Shown here in pieces: positions 11,117 through 20,031 of a stretch of DNA of 64,000 nucleotides (its first letter is position 1; every line of letters begins with the position of its first letter). The translations under genes and the position numbers were made by a program. The stretch comes from Erythrobacter dokdonensis DSW-74 (GTDB taxonomy: Bacteria > Pseudomonadota > Alphaproteobacteria > Sphingomonadales > Sphingomonadaceae), in NCBI RefSeq assembly GCF_001677335.1, contig NZ_LZYB01000001.1:434001-498000 (forward strand), given 5' to 3'. The notes under the pieces are model-generated. The model ran no database searches. It was given only the letters and a program-made list of their open reading frames with translations, and was not told the origin of the DNA.

Positions 11117-12229
11117 TCAATCCGCGGCGGCTTCGGGGGCAGGCGCAGGGGCCTTGGCGGGAGGCGTTTTCCACTGGCCCGCGCGCGCATATTCGGGCTT
11201 TACCTGCCCGGCTGCCGCATAGGCCGGATCGCCCGTCGACGCAGGCGCCTTGGCGGTGTCGGCGGGACTGGCGGGCCTTCCGGAGTCACGCTTGTTGTCC
11301 GTCAGCGGCGCGAGATCATAGGCGATTGCGGGCCGCGCAGCAGCGGCCGTTTGGGAAAGGGCAGGGGCGGCGGCAGGGCCGCTCTCCAGCCCGGCATAGG
11401 CCATCGAAAAGGCATTTTTCTCGCCCGCACCGCCGCGTAGCCGGTAGAAGCGGTGCGCGCCGATCGTGCCGACATGGTCGAGCGTGCCTGCCCAGTAGGG
11501 ATTGACCCAGAGCGTGTGGTAATGGGTCGCATGGCCCACGGGCGCATAGACGCTGCCCGACAGTGCTTCGGCCGCCACCCGCTGCGCGCGCGCCCAGCTG
11601 GTGCCCGAGGGGCGGCGCGCAAGGCTGCCGTCGCAGGTGAAGGTGAACTGGCACCCGGTGCGCCGTTCCGAGCCCTGATAGACCACGCCGCACACGCTCG
11701 CCGGCCACGAGGGGTGCGCCACGCGGTTCAGCACCACCTGCGCCACCGCGCGCTGGCCGGCCTCGCTCTCGCTCGCGGCCTCGTACCAGACGGCCTGCGC
11801 GAGACATTCCTGCGCGCGCATGTGGGTGATGCCGGTGCCGGCCGAGAAGAACGGTCTCGCCGGGGCGCCGACATCGATCAGTGCGCCCAGCTCGCGCCCG
11901 TCCTCTGCGCCGGGCGAGAGCGGGTCGGCCTTGGGCAGCGCCACCAGCGCGCTGCCGGGCGGATCTGCGAGATAATAGAAGGCGGAGCCCGGAAAGCTCA
12001 TTCCCGGCCGCTCGAATGGCAGGGCCGTGGCTGCAGCCTGCCGTGTGTCGGTTGCCGCGGTGCTCTCGAGCGCGGGGCCGGGCAGGGCGACAATGTTTCC
12101 GGGGGCGGCCAGCGCAGGCACGGCGATTGCTGCTGCCAGGACTGCAAGCCGCTTGCGCCAGACATTGCTGACCGGGATCGCGGCGGCGAGCGAGGCGATG
12201 GACGCGAAGGGCGCGCGGGCAAGAGGCAT
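11117..12229 (-). CDS. SleB/CwlJ-type cell wall hydrolase
   Basis: A predicted peptidoglycan hydrolase of the Hydrolase_2 (SleB) family, 370 residues. A hydrophobic segment at residues 28-44 looks like an uncleaved anchor or signal. The catalytic domain spans about residues 135-265. It contains the expected Glu150 in ECLAQAVWYEAASESEAGQ, then VAQVVLNRVAHPSWP, a Cys-containing GCQFTFTCDGS and the ATHYHTLWVNPYW motif. The C-terminal 100 residues are Pro/Ala-rich and disordered. GAGGATGAG precedes the ATG at 12229. In alphaproteobacteria these proteins act in growth or division rather than spore germination. It is divergent from the ABC importer genes. Confidence 0.88.
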   Translation of the reverse strand: MPLARAPFASIASLAAAIPVSNVWRKRLAVLAAAIAVPALAAPGNIVALPGPALESTAATDTRQAAATALPFERPGMSFPGSAFYYLADPPGSALVALPKADPLSPGAEDGRELGALIDVGAPARPFFSAGTGITHMRAQECLAQAVWYEAASESEAGQRAVAQVVLNRVAHPSWPASVCGVVYQGSERRTGCQFTFTCDGSLARRPSGTSWARAQRVAAEALSGSVYAPVGHATHYHTLWVNPYWAGTLDHVGTIGAHRFYRLRGGAGEKNAFSMAYAGLESGPAAAPALSQTAAAARPAIAYDLAPLTDNKRDSGRPASPADTAKAPASTGDPAYAAAGQVKPEYARAGQWKTPPAKAPAPAPEAAAD

Positions 12230-12372
12230 GAGCTCATCCTCGCCCTAGACGCTTCGCGCTCCGCCCGCGAGCGCCGGCCGACAGCGCGTCCCGAAACCGG
12301 ACAGGCCCGCGCCAAGGTGTCACCGGGTGCGCTTGCACAGGGCGCGGGGCGGCCCTATCGCGGGCAGCGGAC

Positions 12373-13221
12373 ATGGCGAGGGATCGGGACAAGACTGGCA
12401 CCGGACACGCACCCGGCGGGCTTGCTGCGCTGCTGGCGCTGCTGGCTGCCGCCTGCGCTCCGGCTCCTGCGTCCGGGGGCGCGGATACCGGCGGGCCGAC
12501 CATCGTCAGCCTCAATCCCTGTCTCGATGCGATCCTCGTAGAGGTCGCGCCTCAGCAGGTGATGGCCCTGTCGCATTACAGCCGCGATCCCGGCTCGAGC
12601 TCGATCCCGCCGGAGGTCGCCGCGCATTACGAGGTGACCGGCGGCGCGGCGGAAGAGGTGATCGCGCTTGCCCCTGACCTGGTGCTCGCTTCGGTCTTCC
12701 TGCCACAGCCGACACGGGCCGCGCTTGAACGGGCAGGGCTGAGGGTGGCGACCTTCGGCAGCCCGACAAGCATCGCCGAGAGCGCAGCCCAGGTGCGCGA
12801 GGTCGCCGCGCTCGCGGGGCGCGAAAGCGAGGGCGAAAGGCTGGTGCGCGACATGGAGCAGGCCGCGCAGCCGCCGGCGGAAGCGCTTCCGGTCTCCACC
12901 CTGCTGTGGCAACCGGGCGAGATCGTTCCGGGCGAGGCGACGCTGGTGGCGCAAATGCTGCGCGCGCGCGGCTTTACCAATCACGGCGAGGCCATGGGCC
13001 TATCGCAGGCCGATTTCGCGCCGCTTGAAACCGTGCTCGCTGATCCGCCCGAACTGCTGCTGGTGGCCGGAGACAGCGCCGGGCAGCGCCACCCGCTGCT
13101 CGGCAGATTGACGCACACCCGCGTCGAGACTTTCGATCCGCGCCTCTTGTTCTGCGGCGGGCGGACGATCGTGGGTCTGGCGATGCGTCTGGACCGGATC
13201 CGCGCGGAGTTGGGCAAGTGA
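12373..13221 (+). CDS. ABC importer substrate-binding lipoprotein (BtuF/FecB-like)
   Basis: A 282-residue periplasmic binding protein of the helical-backbone cluster that handles cobalamin, haem or ferric siderophores. The N-terminus has a hydrophobic stretch ending in a lipobox-like Cys (LLAAACAPAP). The binding fold starts at TIVSLNPCLDAIL and includes the family's LAPDLVLAS segment. The stop overlaps the permease start (GTGA). The substrate is unresolved: the motif arrangement resembles BtuF, but no cobalamin riboswitch or TonB receptor lies alongside, so iron-siderophore or haem transport is equally possible. It is read divergently from the cell-wall hydrolase across 143 bases. Confidence 0.85.
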   Translation: MARDRDKTGTGHAPGGLAALLALLAAACAPAPASGGADTGGPTIVSLNPCLDAILVEVAPQQVMALSHYSRDPGSSSIPPEVAAHYEVTGGAAEEVIALAPDLVLASVFLPQPTRAALERAGLRVATFGSPTSIAESAAQVREVAALAGRESEGERLVRDMEQAAQPPAEALPVSTLLWQPGEIVPGEATLVAQMLRARGFTNHGEAMGLSQADFAPLETVLADPPELLLVAGDSAGQRHPLLGRLTHTRVETFDPRLLFCGGRTIVGLAMRLDRIRAELGK

Positions 13222-14198
13222 ACCGCGCCAGCCTCGTCTTTGCGATGCTGCTGGCGGTGCTGTTGCCACTCTCGCTGCTGGCCGGACGGGTGTGGATCGA
13301 TCCCTTTGCCGGCGAGGGGCCGGCCAATGCCGCGCTGATCCTTGCCGAACTGCGCCTGCCGCGTGCGGTTCTGGCAGTAGTCGTTGGCGCCGGGCTGGGC
13401 GCGGCGGGGGCGGCGATGCAGGGTTATCTCAGGAATCCGCTGGCCGACCCCGGCCTGTTCGGCATCGCTCCGATGGCAGCTCTGGGTGCGGTGGCGAGCT
13501 TTTGGCTCGGGACGAAATGGGCCCTGCCGCTGATGGCGCTGGCAGGTGCGGGGGCGGGCATGGCAGCACTGGCGCTGATTGCCGGACGCACAGCCTCCGA
13601 CGCGCAAGGCGGGGCGGGCAGCGGGATCGCGCTTTTCACGCTCGCCGGGCTGATGATTGCCAGCCTTGCCGGGGCCTTGACCGCGCTCGCCATTACCCTG
13701 GCACCCGATCCGTTTGCCCTGTCGGAGATCGTGCTGTGGCTCAACGGCGCGCTGACCGACCGTTCATGGCGCGAGGTGCTGCTCGCCGCCCCGCTGGTCG
13801 CAGCCGGAATTGCGGTACTGGCGCTCGCCGCCCGCAGTCTCGATGCGCTGACACTGGGCGAGGAGGCAGCGCGCTCGATGGGGCTCGATCCTGCACGGCT
13901 GCTGCTGGTACTGGTGATCGGCGTGGGTTTGACGGTCGGCGCGGGCGTCGCGGTGGCGGGGATTATCGGCTTTGTCGGGCTTGTCGTGCCGCATCTGGTG
14001 CGCCCGCTGACCGACCGTCTGCCCTCCAGCCTGATCGGTCCCAGCGCACTGGCGGGAGCTTGCCTGGTGTTGGCGGCTGACAGCGCGGTGCGCGTGCTGC
14101 CGCTGGTCACCGAACTCAGGCTCGGCATCGCGCTGTCGCTGATCGGCGCGCCGTTCTTTCTGTGGTTGCTGGTGCGGATGCGGCGGGGACGACTGTGA
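13218..14198 (+). CDS. ABC importer permease, FecCD/BtuC family
   Basis: This is the inner-membrane permease of a type II importer, 326 residues with about ten predicted helices. Diagnostic segments are LRLPRAVLAVVVGAGLGAAG near the N-terminus, the QGYLRNPLADPGLFGI motif and the cytoplasmic coupling loop GFVGLVVPHLVR that contacts the ATPase. It starts with a GTG that overlaps the binding-protein stop by four bases. It ends in the same way on the ATPase gene, so the three genes form one coupled unit. Substrate specificity cannot be read from the permease. Confidence 0.92.
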   Translation: MNRASLVFAMLLAVLLPLSLLAGRVWIDPFAGEGPANAALILAELRLPRAVLAVVVGAGLGAAGAAMQGYLRNPLADPGLFGIAPMAALGAVASFWLGTKWALPLMALAGAGAGMAALALIAGRTASDAQGGAGSGIALFTLAGLMIASLAGALTALAITLAPDPFALSEIVLWLNGALTDRSWREVLLAAPLVAAGIAVLALAARSLDALTLGEEAARSMGLDPARLLLVLVIGVGLTVGAGVAVAGIIGFVGLVVPHLVRPLTDRLPSSLIGPSALAGACLVLAADSAVRVLPLVTELRLGIALSLIGAPFFLWLLVRMRRGRL

Positions 14199-14956
14199 GT
14201 CTGTCGGCGGAAGACCTGATGCTGGTTCGCGGCGGCGCATGCGTGGTGGAGGGCCTGTCTGCCACGCTCGAACCCGGCACGATCACGGCCATCGTCGGCC
14301 CCAATGGCGCGGGCAAGTCGAGCCTGCTGCTGGGTCTTGCCGGGCTGTTGGCCCCCAGCGCCGGACGGGTGGTGCAGGGCGGCAGCGATCTGGCCTCCGT
14401 GTCGCCGCGCAAGCGGGCGCAGGCGATCGGCTATCTTCCGCAGATGCCCGAAATCGCGTGGGATATCGCGGTAGAGAACCTCGTCGCACTCGGCCGCCTG
14501 CCGTGGCGCGACCGTGGAACCCAGGCCATCGAGGCGGCCATCGCGGCACTGACGCTCGAAGAATTGCGCCATCGCCCTGCCAGCCGCCTGTCTGGCGGGG
14601 AGCGGGCACGGGTGCTGCTCGCCCGCGTGCTGGCCGGGGAGCCCCGCTGGATTCTCGCCGACGAGCCGGTGGCCGCGCTCGATCTTGCGCACCAGATCGC
14701 GCTCATCACGCATCTCAAGGCCTGCGCGAAGGCCGGGCAGGGCGTGGTGCTGGTGCTGCACGATCTGGCGCTGGCGATGAACCACGCCGATCGCGTGCTG
14801 GTGCTGGAGCAGGGACGGCTGGTCGCCGATGGCACGCCGGAAGCGGCGCTCGCTTGCGATGTTATCGCACGCGTCTGGGGAGTGCAGGCGCAATGGCTCG
14901 GAAAGGCACCGGCAATGGGGCTGGTAACGACACCCCAAGGCCAGGCTCAGGCGTAA
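14195..14956 (+). CDS. ABC importer ATP-binding protein, BtuD/FecE family
   Basis: This 253-residue ATPase energises the importer. Walker A is GPNGAGKSS, the signature motif is LSGGERARV, Walker B is WILADEP and the switch His is in VLVLHDLALAMNHADR. The GTG at 14195 overlaps the permease stop (GTGA) and replaces the longer frame from 14162, which only adds residues read out of the permease end. It is the last gene of the importer operon. The region after its TAA folds into the structured RNA candidate at 14958-15092. Confidence 0.93.
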   Translation: MSLSAEDLMLVRGGACVVEGLSATLEPGTITAIVGPNGAGKSSLLLGLAGLLAPSAGRVVQGGSDLASVSPRKRAQAIGYLPQMPEIAWDIAVENLVALGRLPWRDRGTQAIEAAIAALTLEELRHRPASRLSGGERARVLLARVLAGEPRWILADEPVAALDLAHQIALITHLKACAKAGQGVVLVLHDLALAMNHADRVLVLEQGRLVADGTPEAALACDVIARVWGVQAQWLGKAPAMGLVTTPQGQAQA

Positions 14957-14957
14957 A

Positions 14958-15092
14958 GTGTTGTCAGGTGAACCGGGGCGCGGCCTTAGGCATGGGGACA
15001 GCCATCAATGCCAATGCGCCCCGGTCCGTCTCCGACTCTGGTAGGGCCAGGTTGCGACCCTCGAAGGGACCCGGCTGGAGACTGCTGAACAC
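14958..15092 (+). ncRNA. Structured intergenic RNA candidate (three-stem architecture)
   Basis: Nested and adjacent complementary arms fill the region between the ATPase gene and the lipoprotein gene. A closing stem pairs GTGTT (14958-14962) with AACAC (15088-15092). A perfect ten-base stem pairs ACCGGGGCGC (14972-14981) with GCGCCCCGGT (15016-15025) and encloses a second stem, GGCAT (14989-14993) with ATGCC (15008-15012). A further stem pairs GTCTCC (15028-15033) with GGAGAC (15077-15082) and encloses small hairpins such as CCCTCGAAGGG. A T-run follows at 15133-15138. It matches no RNA family I know: it lacks the SRP apical loop, RNase P core motifs and a tmRNA acceptor end. The strand is uncertain. 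Confidence 0.4.
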
Positions 15093-15250
15093 GGAGTGAC
15101 CTTGCCCCTTCGATACACGATTGGCGACTTCAGTTTTTCTATAGGGTCTCCGGAAATCACCAAGAATTCATGACTTTCAGTAATTTAATCGGTGTACGCC
15201 AAGCTTGGCCGATCACGCTTGCGCGCTTTTGCGCCAACCGAACAGGCCGC

Positions 15251-16816
15251 TCATTCGGACGATTGGGCTTCGGTGAGCCTCCGGTTTGCTTCGATCCTGG
15301 CAATAGCCGCATTGATGTTGGCGACCTCTGCTTCGCGCAGCGCCGTTTCGGCCTCCAACTGGGCAATGGCCTCGTCATTGGGATCAAGTGCCTTCTCGAT
15401 CAGGGCAGCGCGAGCATCGGCCAGTTCCTTTTCCGCCTTGGCCAGCTCGGTTTCCTCCTTGAGCAAATCCAGTTCGCTTTTCTCGTTGCCGCGCAACGTG
15501 TCGATGATGCTCCCCATCTCCCCTGCCAAGGTGCTCGCCGCGCCAGCAACGGCCTCACCCTGGGCGCGCTTCTGGGCGTAGCCTGCGCTCGTCATCACAC
15601 CGTTCTGCGCAAATGTGGCCGACAGCGTAGCGTTGGTGAACGCCTTGCTCTTGAAAGGAAGATAAAGCGTTGTTCCCTGGTTCATCATCTGCACCGGAAA
15701 TGCCTTGATAGGCTCCTTGCCGCATTCCTCCTGCCCGCATACGGTCAGCGTGGCCGGCACGGCGATGCGATAACGAATGCCTGCTTCGGCAGATGCTTCC
15801 GCACTGGTATTGAATCTGCCGGCAAAATCCGAATTTGCCTGAAGCTTGAGCCGGAGCGAATTTTCTTTAGCAAGCTGCGTTAGCGCATCGCGAAAGGTCG
15901 GCTTGCCTGACCCTTTGCACTCCTCTTCATCCGGCCGGCAGAAGACCGCCGGATCGTCGAAGACCCATTTCGCCAGAGCTCCGATATCGATCATTTCGGG
16001 TGCCGGGCTTTGGGTCACGCTGCTGCGCGCGGGGAACAGGAGCGACTTTGTAAAGGTGATCTTCTTTTGCGCCTCGCTCAGCGTTCTGGTCGCAATATCG
16101 AGTTCGACCTGCGCGGCGGACACAGCCAAAATCCGTCTGAAGTGTTCCGCTTTCTGCGCGTCGGTAATCGATCCACCGGCGCGCAGGATTATCGCGCTGT
16201 AGGCCGTAAGCTGCTCGGTGGCTGTCTTGACGTTCTGGATCTTCTGATCGACCCCTTCAATGACCAGCCTTCCCGCATCATCTCTCTTGCCCGACTTTGC
16301 TTCCTGCACGGCCTTGATCGCTGAAATCAGCGATGGTGTGCAAACAGGGACTGGCTGTTTGTCCTTTTGCTTGTCCGGATCATTGCCCTCGCTACTTTTG
16401 GCGATTGTGGCACCGGCAACTTTGCCGACTGCTATGAGCGTGGTGCTTAGAATTTCGCCGGTCCTGTCTTCAGCAGATGCGTTGATCGCCTTGATCGCCC
16501 CGTTGTCGTAGAAGTCCACCTTGATGTCGCTGGTTTTGGTGAAGGCATCCAGCGAAGCATAGTCGATGACATAAAGTCCATCAGGATCAGGACCGGTTTT
16601 CGGCGTCATCTCGGCCTTTGGGATCAGCTTCAATGCGTTGGTTTTCGCATCACAGCTGGCCGTCCAGCTAAGCTTCGTGTCGAATTGCGAGAAAGGCAGG
16701 AAATAGGCGATCCCCTGACGGTCGGATGTTTTGTCCGCGAATTTGTGAACCTTCAAGGTCGTGCAGCCTGCCAAGAGAAGGCTTGAGGTAGTGGTAATCA
16801 ACAAGGCGTGGTTCAT
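15251..16816 (-). CDS. Uncharacterised lipoprotein with C-terminal coiled coil
   Basis: The 521-residue product begins with a short leader and a perfect lipobox (SLLLAGC, lipidated Cys18). The ATG at 16816 follows a G-rich Shine-Dalgarno, and the frame further upstream to 16867 has no leader character. The body has two Cys-bearing segments ([13 protein letters not shown] and [11 protein letters not shown]). The last 75 residues are Glu/Ala/Leu-rich heptads typical of a coiled coil (for example [20 protein letters not shown]). No domain family is recognised. It has no operon partner and sits between the structured RNA candidate and uvrA. A strain-variable envelope protein is possible. Confidence 0.85.
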   Translation of the reverse strand: MNHALLITTTSSLLLAGCTTLKVHKFADKTSDRQGIAYFLPFSQFDTKLSWTASCDAKTNALKLIPKAEMTPKTGPDPDGLYVIDYASLDAFTKTSDIKVDFYDNGAIKAINASAEDRTGEILSTTLIAVGKVAGATIAKSSEGNDPDKQKDKQPVPVCTPSLISAIKAVQEAKSGKRDDAGRLVIEGVDQKIQNVKTATEQLTAYSAIILRAGGSITDAQKAEHFRRILAVSAAQVELDIATRTLSEAQKKITFTKSLLFPARSSVTQSPAPEMIDIGALAKWVFDDPAVFCRPDEEECKGSGKPTFRDALTQLAKENSLRLKLQANSDFAGRFNTSAEASAEAGIRYRIAVPATLTVCGQEECGKEPIKAFPVQMMNQGTTLYLPFKSKAFTNATLSATFAQNGVMTSAGYAQKRAQGEAVAGAASTLAGEMGSIIDTLRGNEKSELDLLKEETELAKAEKELADARAALIEKALDPNDEAIAQLEAETALREAEVANINAAIARIEANRRLTEAQSSE

Positions 16817-16994
16817 GGTCCCCCCATTCGTTCCCGGCTCAATAGGCCGACAGGCAGGCGAGGACACTTCAGATTTTGTGCACCGCGTTCAATAATTGCG
16901 GAGAACCGATAACCGCCTCGCGCGTTGTAATTCCGCTGCCCCATGCCATTTCGCAGGTGGCAGTGGACACCTCGCCACTTCCCTTGACCTACGC

Positions 16995-17009
16995 GAACAT
17001 TTCCGGAAC
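16995..17009. promoter_or_regulatory. LexA (SOS) box upstream of uvrA
   Basis: The sequence GAAC-ATTTCCG-GAAC is an exact GAAC-N7-GAAC element, the reverse complement of the alphaproteobacterial LexA box GTTC-N7-GTTC. It lies 12 bases before the uvrA start. uvrA is a classical SOS gene, so LexA repression is well supported by context. Confidence 0.85.
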
Positions 17010-17020
17010 ACGTCACGCCC

Positions 17021-19927
17021 ATGAGCCTTACCACCATCTCCGTGCGCGGTGCGCGCGAACACAACCTCAAGGGCATTGATATCGATCTGCCGCGCGATGC
17101 GCTGATCGTGGTCACGGGCCTGTCCGGCAGCGGCAAGTCGAGCCTCGCCTTCGACACCATCTATGCCGAGGGACAGCGGCGTTACGTGGAATCGCTGAGC
17201 GCCTATGCGCGCCAGTTCCTGGAGATGATGCAGAAGCCCGATGTCGAGCATATCGACGGGCTCAGCCCCGCCATTTCCATCGAACAGAAGACCACCAGCC
17301 GCAACCCGCGCTCAACGGTCGCGACGGTGACCGAGATCTATGACTACATGCGGCTTTTGTGGGCGCGGGTGGGCGTTCCCTATTCGCCTGCCACCGGAGA
17401 GCCGATTTCCGCCCAGACCGTCAGCCAGATGGTCGATCGGGTGATGGCCTTGTCCGAAGGCACCCGCGCCTATCTGCTCGCGCCCGTCGTTCGCGGGCGC
17501 AAGGGCGAATACCGCAAGGAGCTGGCCGAATGGCAGCGCGCCGGCTTCACCCGCGTGCGGATCGACGGGGAGATCTACCCGATCGAAGAGGCCCCGGCGC
17601 TCGACAAGAAATACAAGCACGACATCGAAGTGGTGGTCGACCGGATCGCGGTGCGCGAAGGCATCGAGACGCGGCTGGCGGACTCCTTCGAAACCGCCCT
17701 GAAGCTGGCCGAGGGATTGGCCTATGTCGATCTGGCGGACGGCGTGGTGCCGGGGCGCGAGACGGAAGAGCAGGCCAATAACAAGGGGGGCGCGATGAAG
17801 GGCGCAGGCCTGCCGGCCAACCGCATCGTCTTCTCCGAGAAATTCGCCTGTCCCGTCAGCGGCTTCACCATCGAGGAGATCGAACCCCGCCTGTTCTCCT
17901 TCAACGCCCCCCAGGGAGCCTGCGCCGCCTGCGACGGGATCGGGGAAAAGCAGCTGTTCGACCCGCAGCTGGTAGTGCCCAACGAGGCCCTGACCCTCAA
18001 GCAGGGCGCGGTGGTGCCCTGGGCCAAGTCCAACCCGCCGTCACCCTATTACATGCAGGTGCTCGCCAGCCTCGCCAAGGCCTATGATTTCGATCTCACC
18101 ACCCCATGGAAGGATCTGGAGCCCGACCAGAAGATGATCATCCTCCACGGCACGAACGGCCTGCCGGTGCCGCTGACCTTCAAGGACGGGCGGCGCGAAT
18201 ACACCGTCAACAAGGCCTTCGAGGGCGTGATCGGCAACCTCAACCGCCGCATGATGCAGACCGAAAGCGCGTGGATGCAGGAGGAGCTCTCCAAGTATCA
18301 GACTGCGCAGCCTTGCGAGGTGTGCGGCGGCAAGCGATTGAACGAGAAGGCCTTGAGCGTGAAGGTCGCCGGGACCGACATCGCCACGCCCGTGCAGATG
18401 AGCGTCGCCGATGCCAAGGCGTGGTTCCTCGCGCTCGACGCGCATCTGACGCCGCAGCAATCGCAGATCGCCCGCGCGATCCTGAAGGAGATCAACGAGC
18501 GGCTGGGCTTCCTCGACAATGTCGGCCTCGACTACCTCAACCTCGACCGCACCAGCGGCACCCTGTCGGGCGGGGAGAGCCAGCGCATCCGCCTCGCCTC
18601 GCAGATCGGCTCAGGCCTGTCGGGCGTGCTCTACGTGCTGGATGAACCCAGCATTGGCCTCCACCAGCGCGACAATGACCGGCTGCTCGAAACCCTCAAA
18701 CGCCTGCGCGATCTCGGCAATACGGTGATCGTGGTGGAGCATGACGAGGACGCGATCCGCGCCGCCGACCATATCGTCGACCTCGGCCCCGGTGCTGGGG
18801 TGCATGGCGGCGAGGTGGTGGCGCAGGGGACGCTCAAGCAGATCCTCAAGGCCAAGGGCTCGCTCACCGCCGACTACCTCACCGGCAAACGCCGTATCGA
18901 GGTGCCGGCCAGGCGCCGCAAGGGCAACGGGCACTTCATCGAGGTGAAGAACGCGCGCGCCAACAACCTGAAAGGCGTCACCGCGAAAATCCCGCTTGGC
19001 ACCTTTACCTGCATCACCGGCGTTTCGGGGAGCGGCAAATCCTCGCTCACCATCGACACCCTGCAGGCGGGCGCAGCGCGGGTGCTCAACGGCGCGCGGG
19101 TGATCGCGGGCGCGCATGACGAGATCACCGGCCTCGAATATTGCGACAAGGTGATCGAGATCGACCAGTCCCCCATCGGCCGCACGCCGCGCTCCAACCC
19201 CGCCACCTACACCGGCGCCTTCACCCAGATCCGCGACTGGTTCGCCGGCCTCCCGGAATCGCAGGCGCGCGGCTACAAGCCCGGCCGCTTCTCCTTCAAC
19301 GTCAAGGGCGGCCGCTGCGAGAAGTGCCAGGGCGACGGCCTCATCAAGATCGAGATGCACTTCCTCCCCGATGTCTACGTCACCTGCGAGGAATGCCACG
19401 GCAAGCGCTACAACCGCGAGACGCTGGAGGTGAAGTTCAAGGGCCACTCGATCGCCGACGTGCTCGACATGACGATCGAGGACGCCGAGGAGTTCTTCAA
19501 GGCCGTGCCTGCGATCCGCGAGAAGATGCGGATGCTGAACGAGGTCGGCCTCGGCTACGTCAAGGTCGGCCAGCAGGCGACGACCCTGTCAGGCGGCGAG
19601 GCGCAGCGGGTGAAACTCGCCAAGGAACTCGCCCGCCGCAGCACCGGACAGACGCTCTATATTCTGGACGAGCCGACCACGGGTCTGCACTTCGAGGATG
19701 TGAGGAAGCTGCTCGAAGTGCTGCACCGGCTGGTGGAGGGCGGCAATTCGGTGGTGGTGATCGAGCACAACCTCGACGTGATCAAGACCGCGGACTGGAT
19801 TATCGATCTCGGGCCTGAGGGGGGGGTGCGGGGCGGGGAGGTGGTTGCCGCTGGCACTCCCGAACAGGTCGTCAAGGAGCCGAGGTCGTTTACGGGGCAG
19901 TACCTTGCGCCTTTGTTGGGGCGGTGA
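17021..19927 (+). CDS. uvrA: Excinuclease ABC subunit A
   Basis: This is the damage-sensing ATPase of nucleotide excision repair and works with UvrB and UvrC. The 968-residue protein has two ABC modules. The first has Walker [13 protein letters not shown], signature [14 protein letters not shown] and Walker [13 protein letters not shown]. The second has [24 protein letters not shown] and [11 protein letters not shown]. Zinc-binding Cys pairs occur at [16 protein letters not shown] and CEKCQGDG with [10 protein letters not shown]. The ATG at 17021 begins [20 protein letters not shown], as expected. An SOS box precedes it. Confidence 0.98.
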   Translation: MSLTTISVRGAREHNLKGIDIDLPRDALIVVTGLSGSGKSSLAFDTIYAEGQRRYVESLSAYARQFLEMMQKPDVEHIDGLSPAISIEQKTTSRNPRSTVATVTEIYDYMRLLWARVGVPYSPATGEPISAQTVSQMVDRVMALSEGTRAYLLAPVVRGRKGEYRKELAEWQRAGFTRVRIDGEIYPIEEAPALDKKYKHDIEVVVDRIAVREGIETRLADSFETALKLAEGLAYVDLADGVVPGRETEEQANNKGGAMKGAGLPANRIVFSEKFACPVSGFTIEEIEPRLFSFNAPQGACAACDGIGEKQLFDPQLVVPNEALTLKQGAVVPWAKSNPPSPYYMQVLASLAKAYDFDLTTPWKDLEPDQKMIILHGTNGLPVPLTFKDGRREYTVNKAFEGVIGNLNRRMMQTESAWMQEELSKYQTAQPCEVCGGKRLNEKALSVKVAGTDIATPVQMSVADAKAWFLALDAHLTPQQSQIARAILKEINERLGFLDNVGLDYLNLDRTSGTLSGGESQRIRLASQIGSGLSGVLYVLDEPSIGLHQRDNDRLLETLKRLRDLGNTVIVVEHDEDAIRAADHIVDLGPGAGVHGGEVVAQGTLKQILKAKGSLTADYLTGKRRIEVPARRRKGNGHFIEVKNARANNLKGVTAKIPLGTFTCITGVSGSGKSSLTIDTLQAGAARVLNGARVIAGAHDEITGLEYCDKVIEIDQSPIGRTPRSNPATYTGAFTQIRDWFAGLPESQARGYKPGRFSFNVKGGRCEKCQGDGLIKIEMHFLPDVYVTCEECHGKRYNRETLEVKFKGHSIADVLDMTIEDAEEFFKAVPAIREKMRMLNEVGLGYVKVGQQATTLSGGEAQRVKLAKELARRSTGQTLYILDEPTTGLHFEDVRKLLEVLHRLVEGGNSVVVIEHNLDVIKTADWIIDLGPEGGVRGGEVVAAGTPEQVVKEPRSFTGQYLAPLLGR

Positions 19928-20031
19928 CTCCGCCGAACACGCCGCTCAAACGTGGTAAGCTTTCGCGTTGATTCCTCGTTGGGATTGCGCCAACCACAGC
20001 GAAACCAATTGATTTTGAGGGCCATGGGACG

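Noticed and set aside
12230..12372. Cobalamin riboswitch upstream of the ABC importer
   Set aside because: The gap is 143 bases and shows no B12-box or the expected core motifs, so it is too short and lacks the signature.
14958..15092. SRP RNA, RNase P RNA, 6S RNA or tmRNA
   Set aside because: The SRP apical loop (GGAAGGAAGCA type), RNase P core segments and a tmRNA CCA end or tag reading frame are missing. The stem layout does not fit the single long hairpin of 6S RNA.
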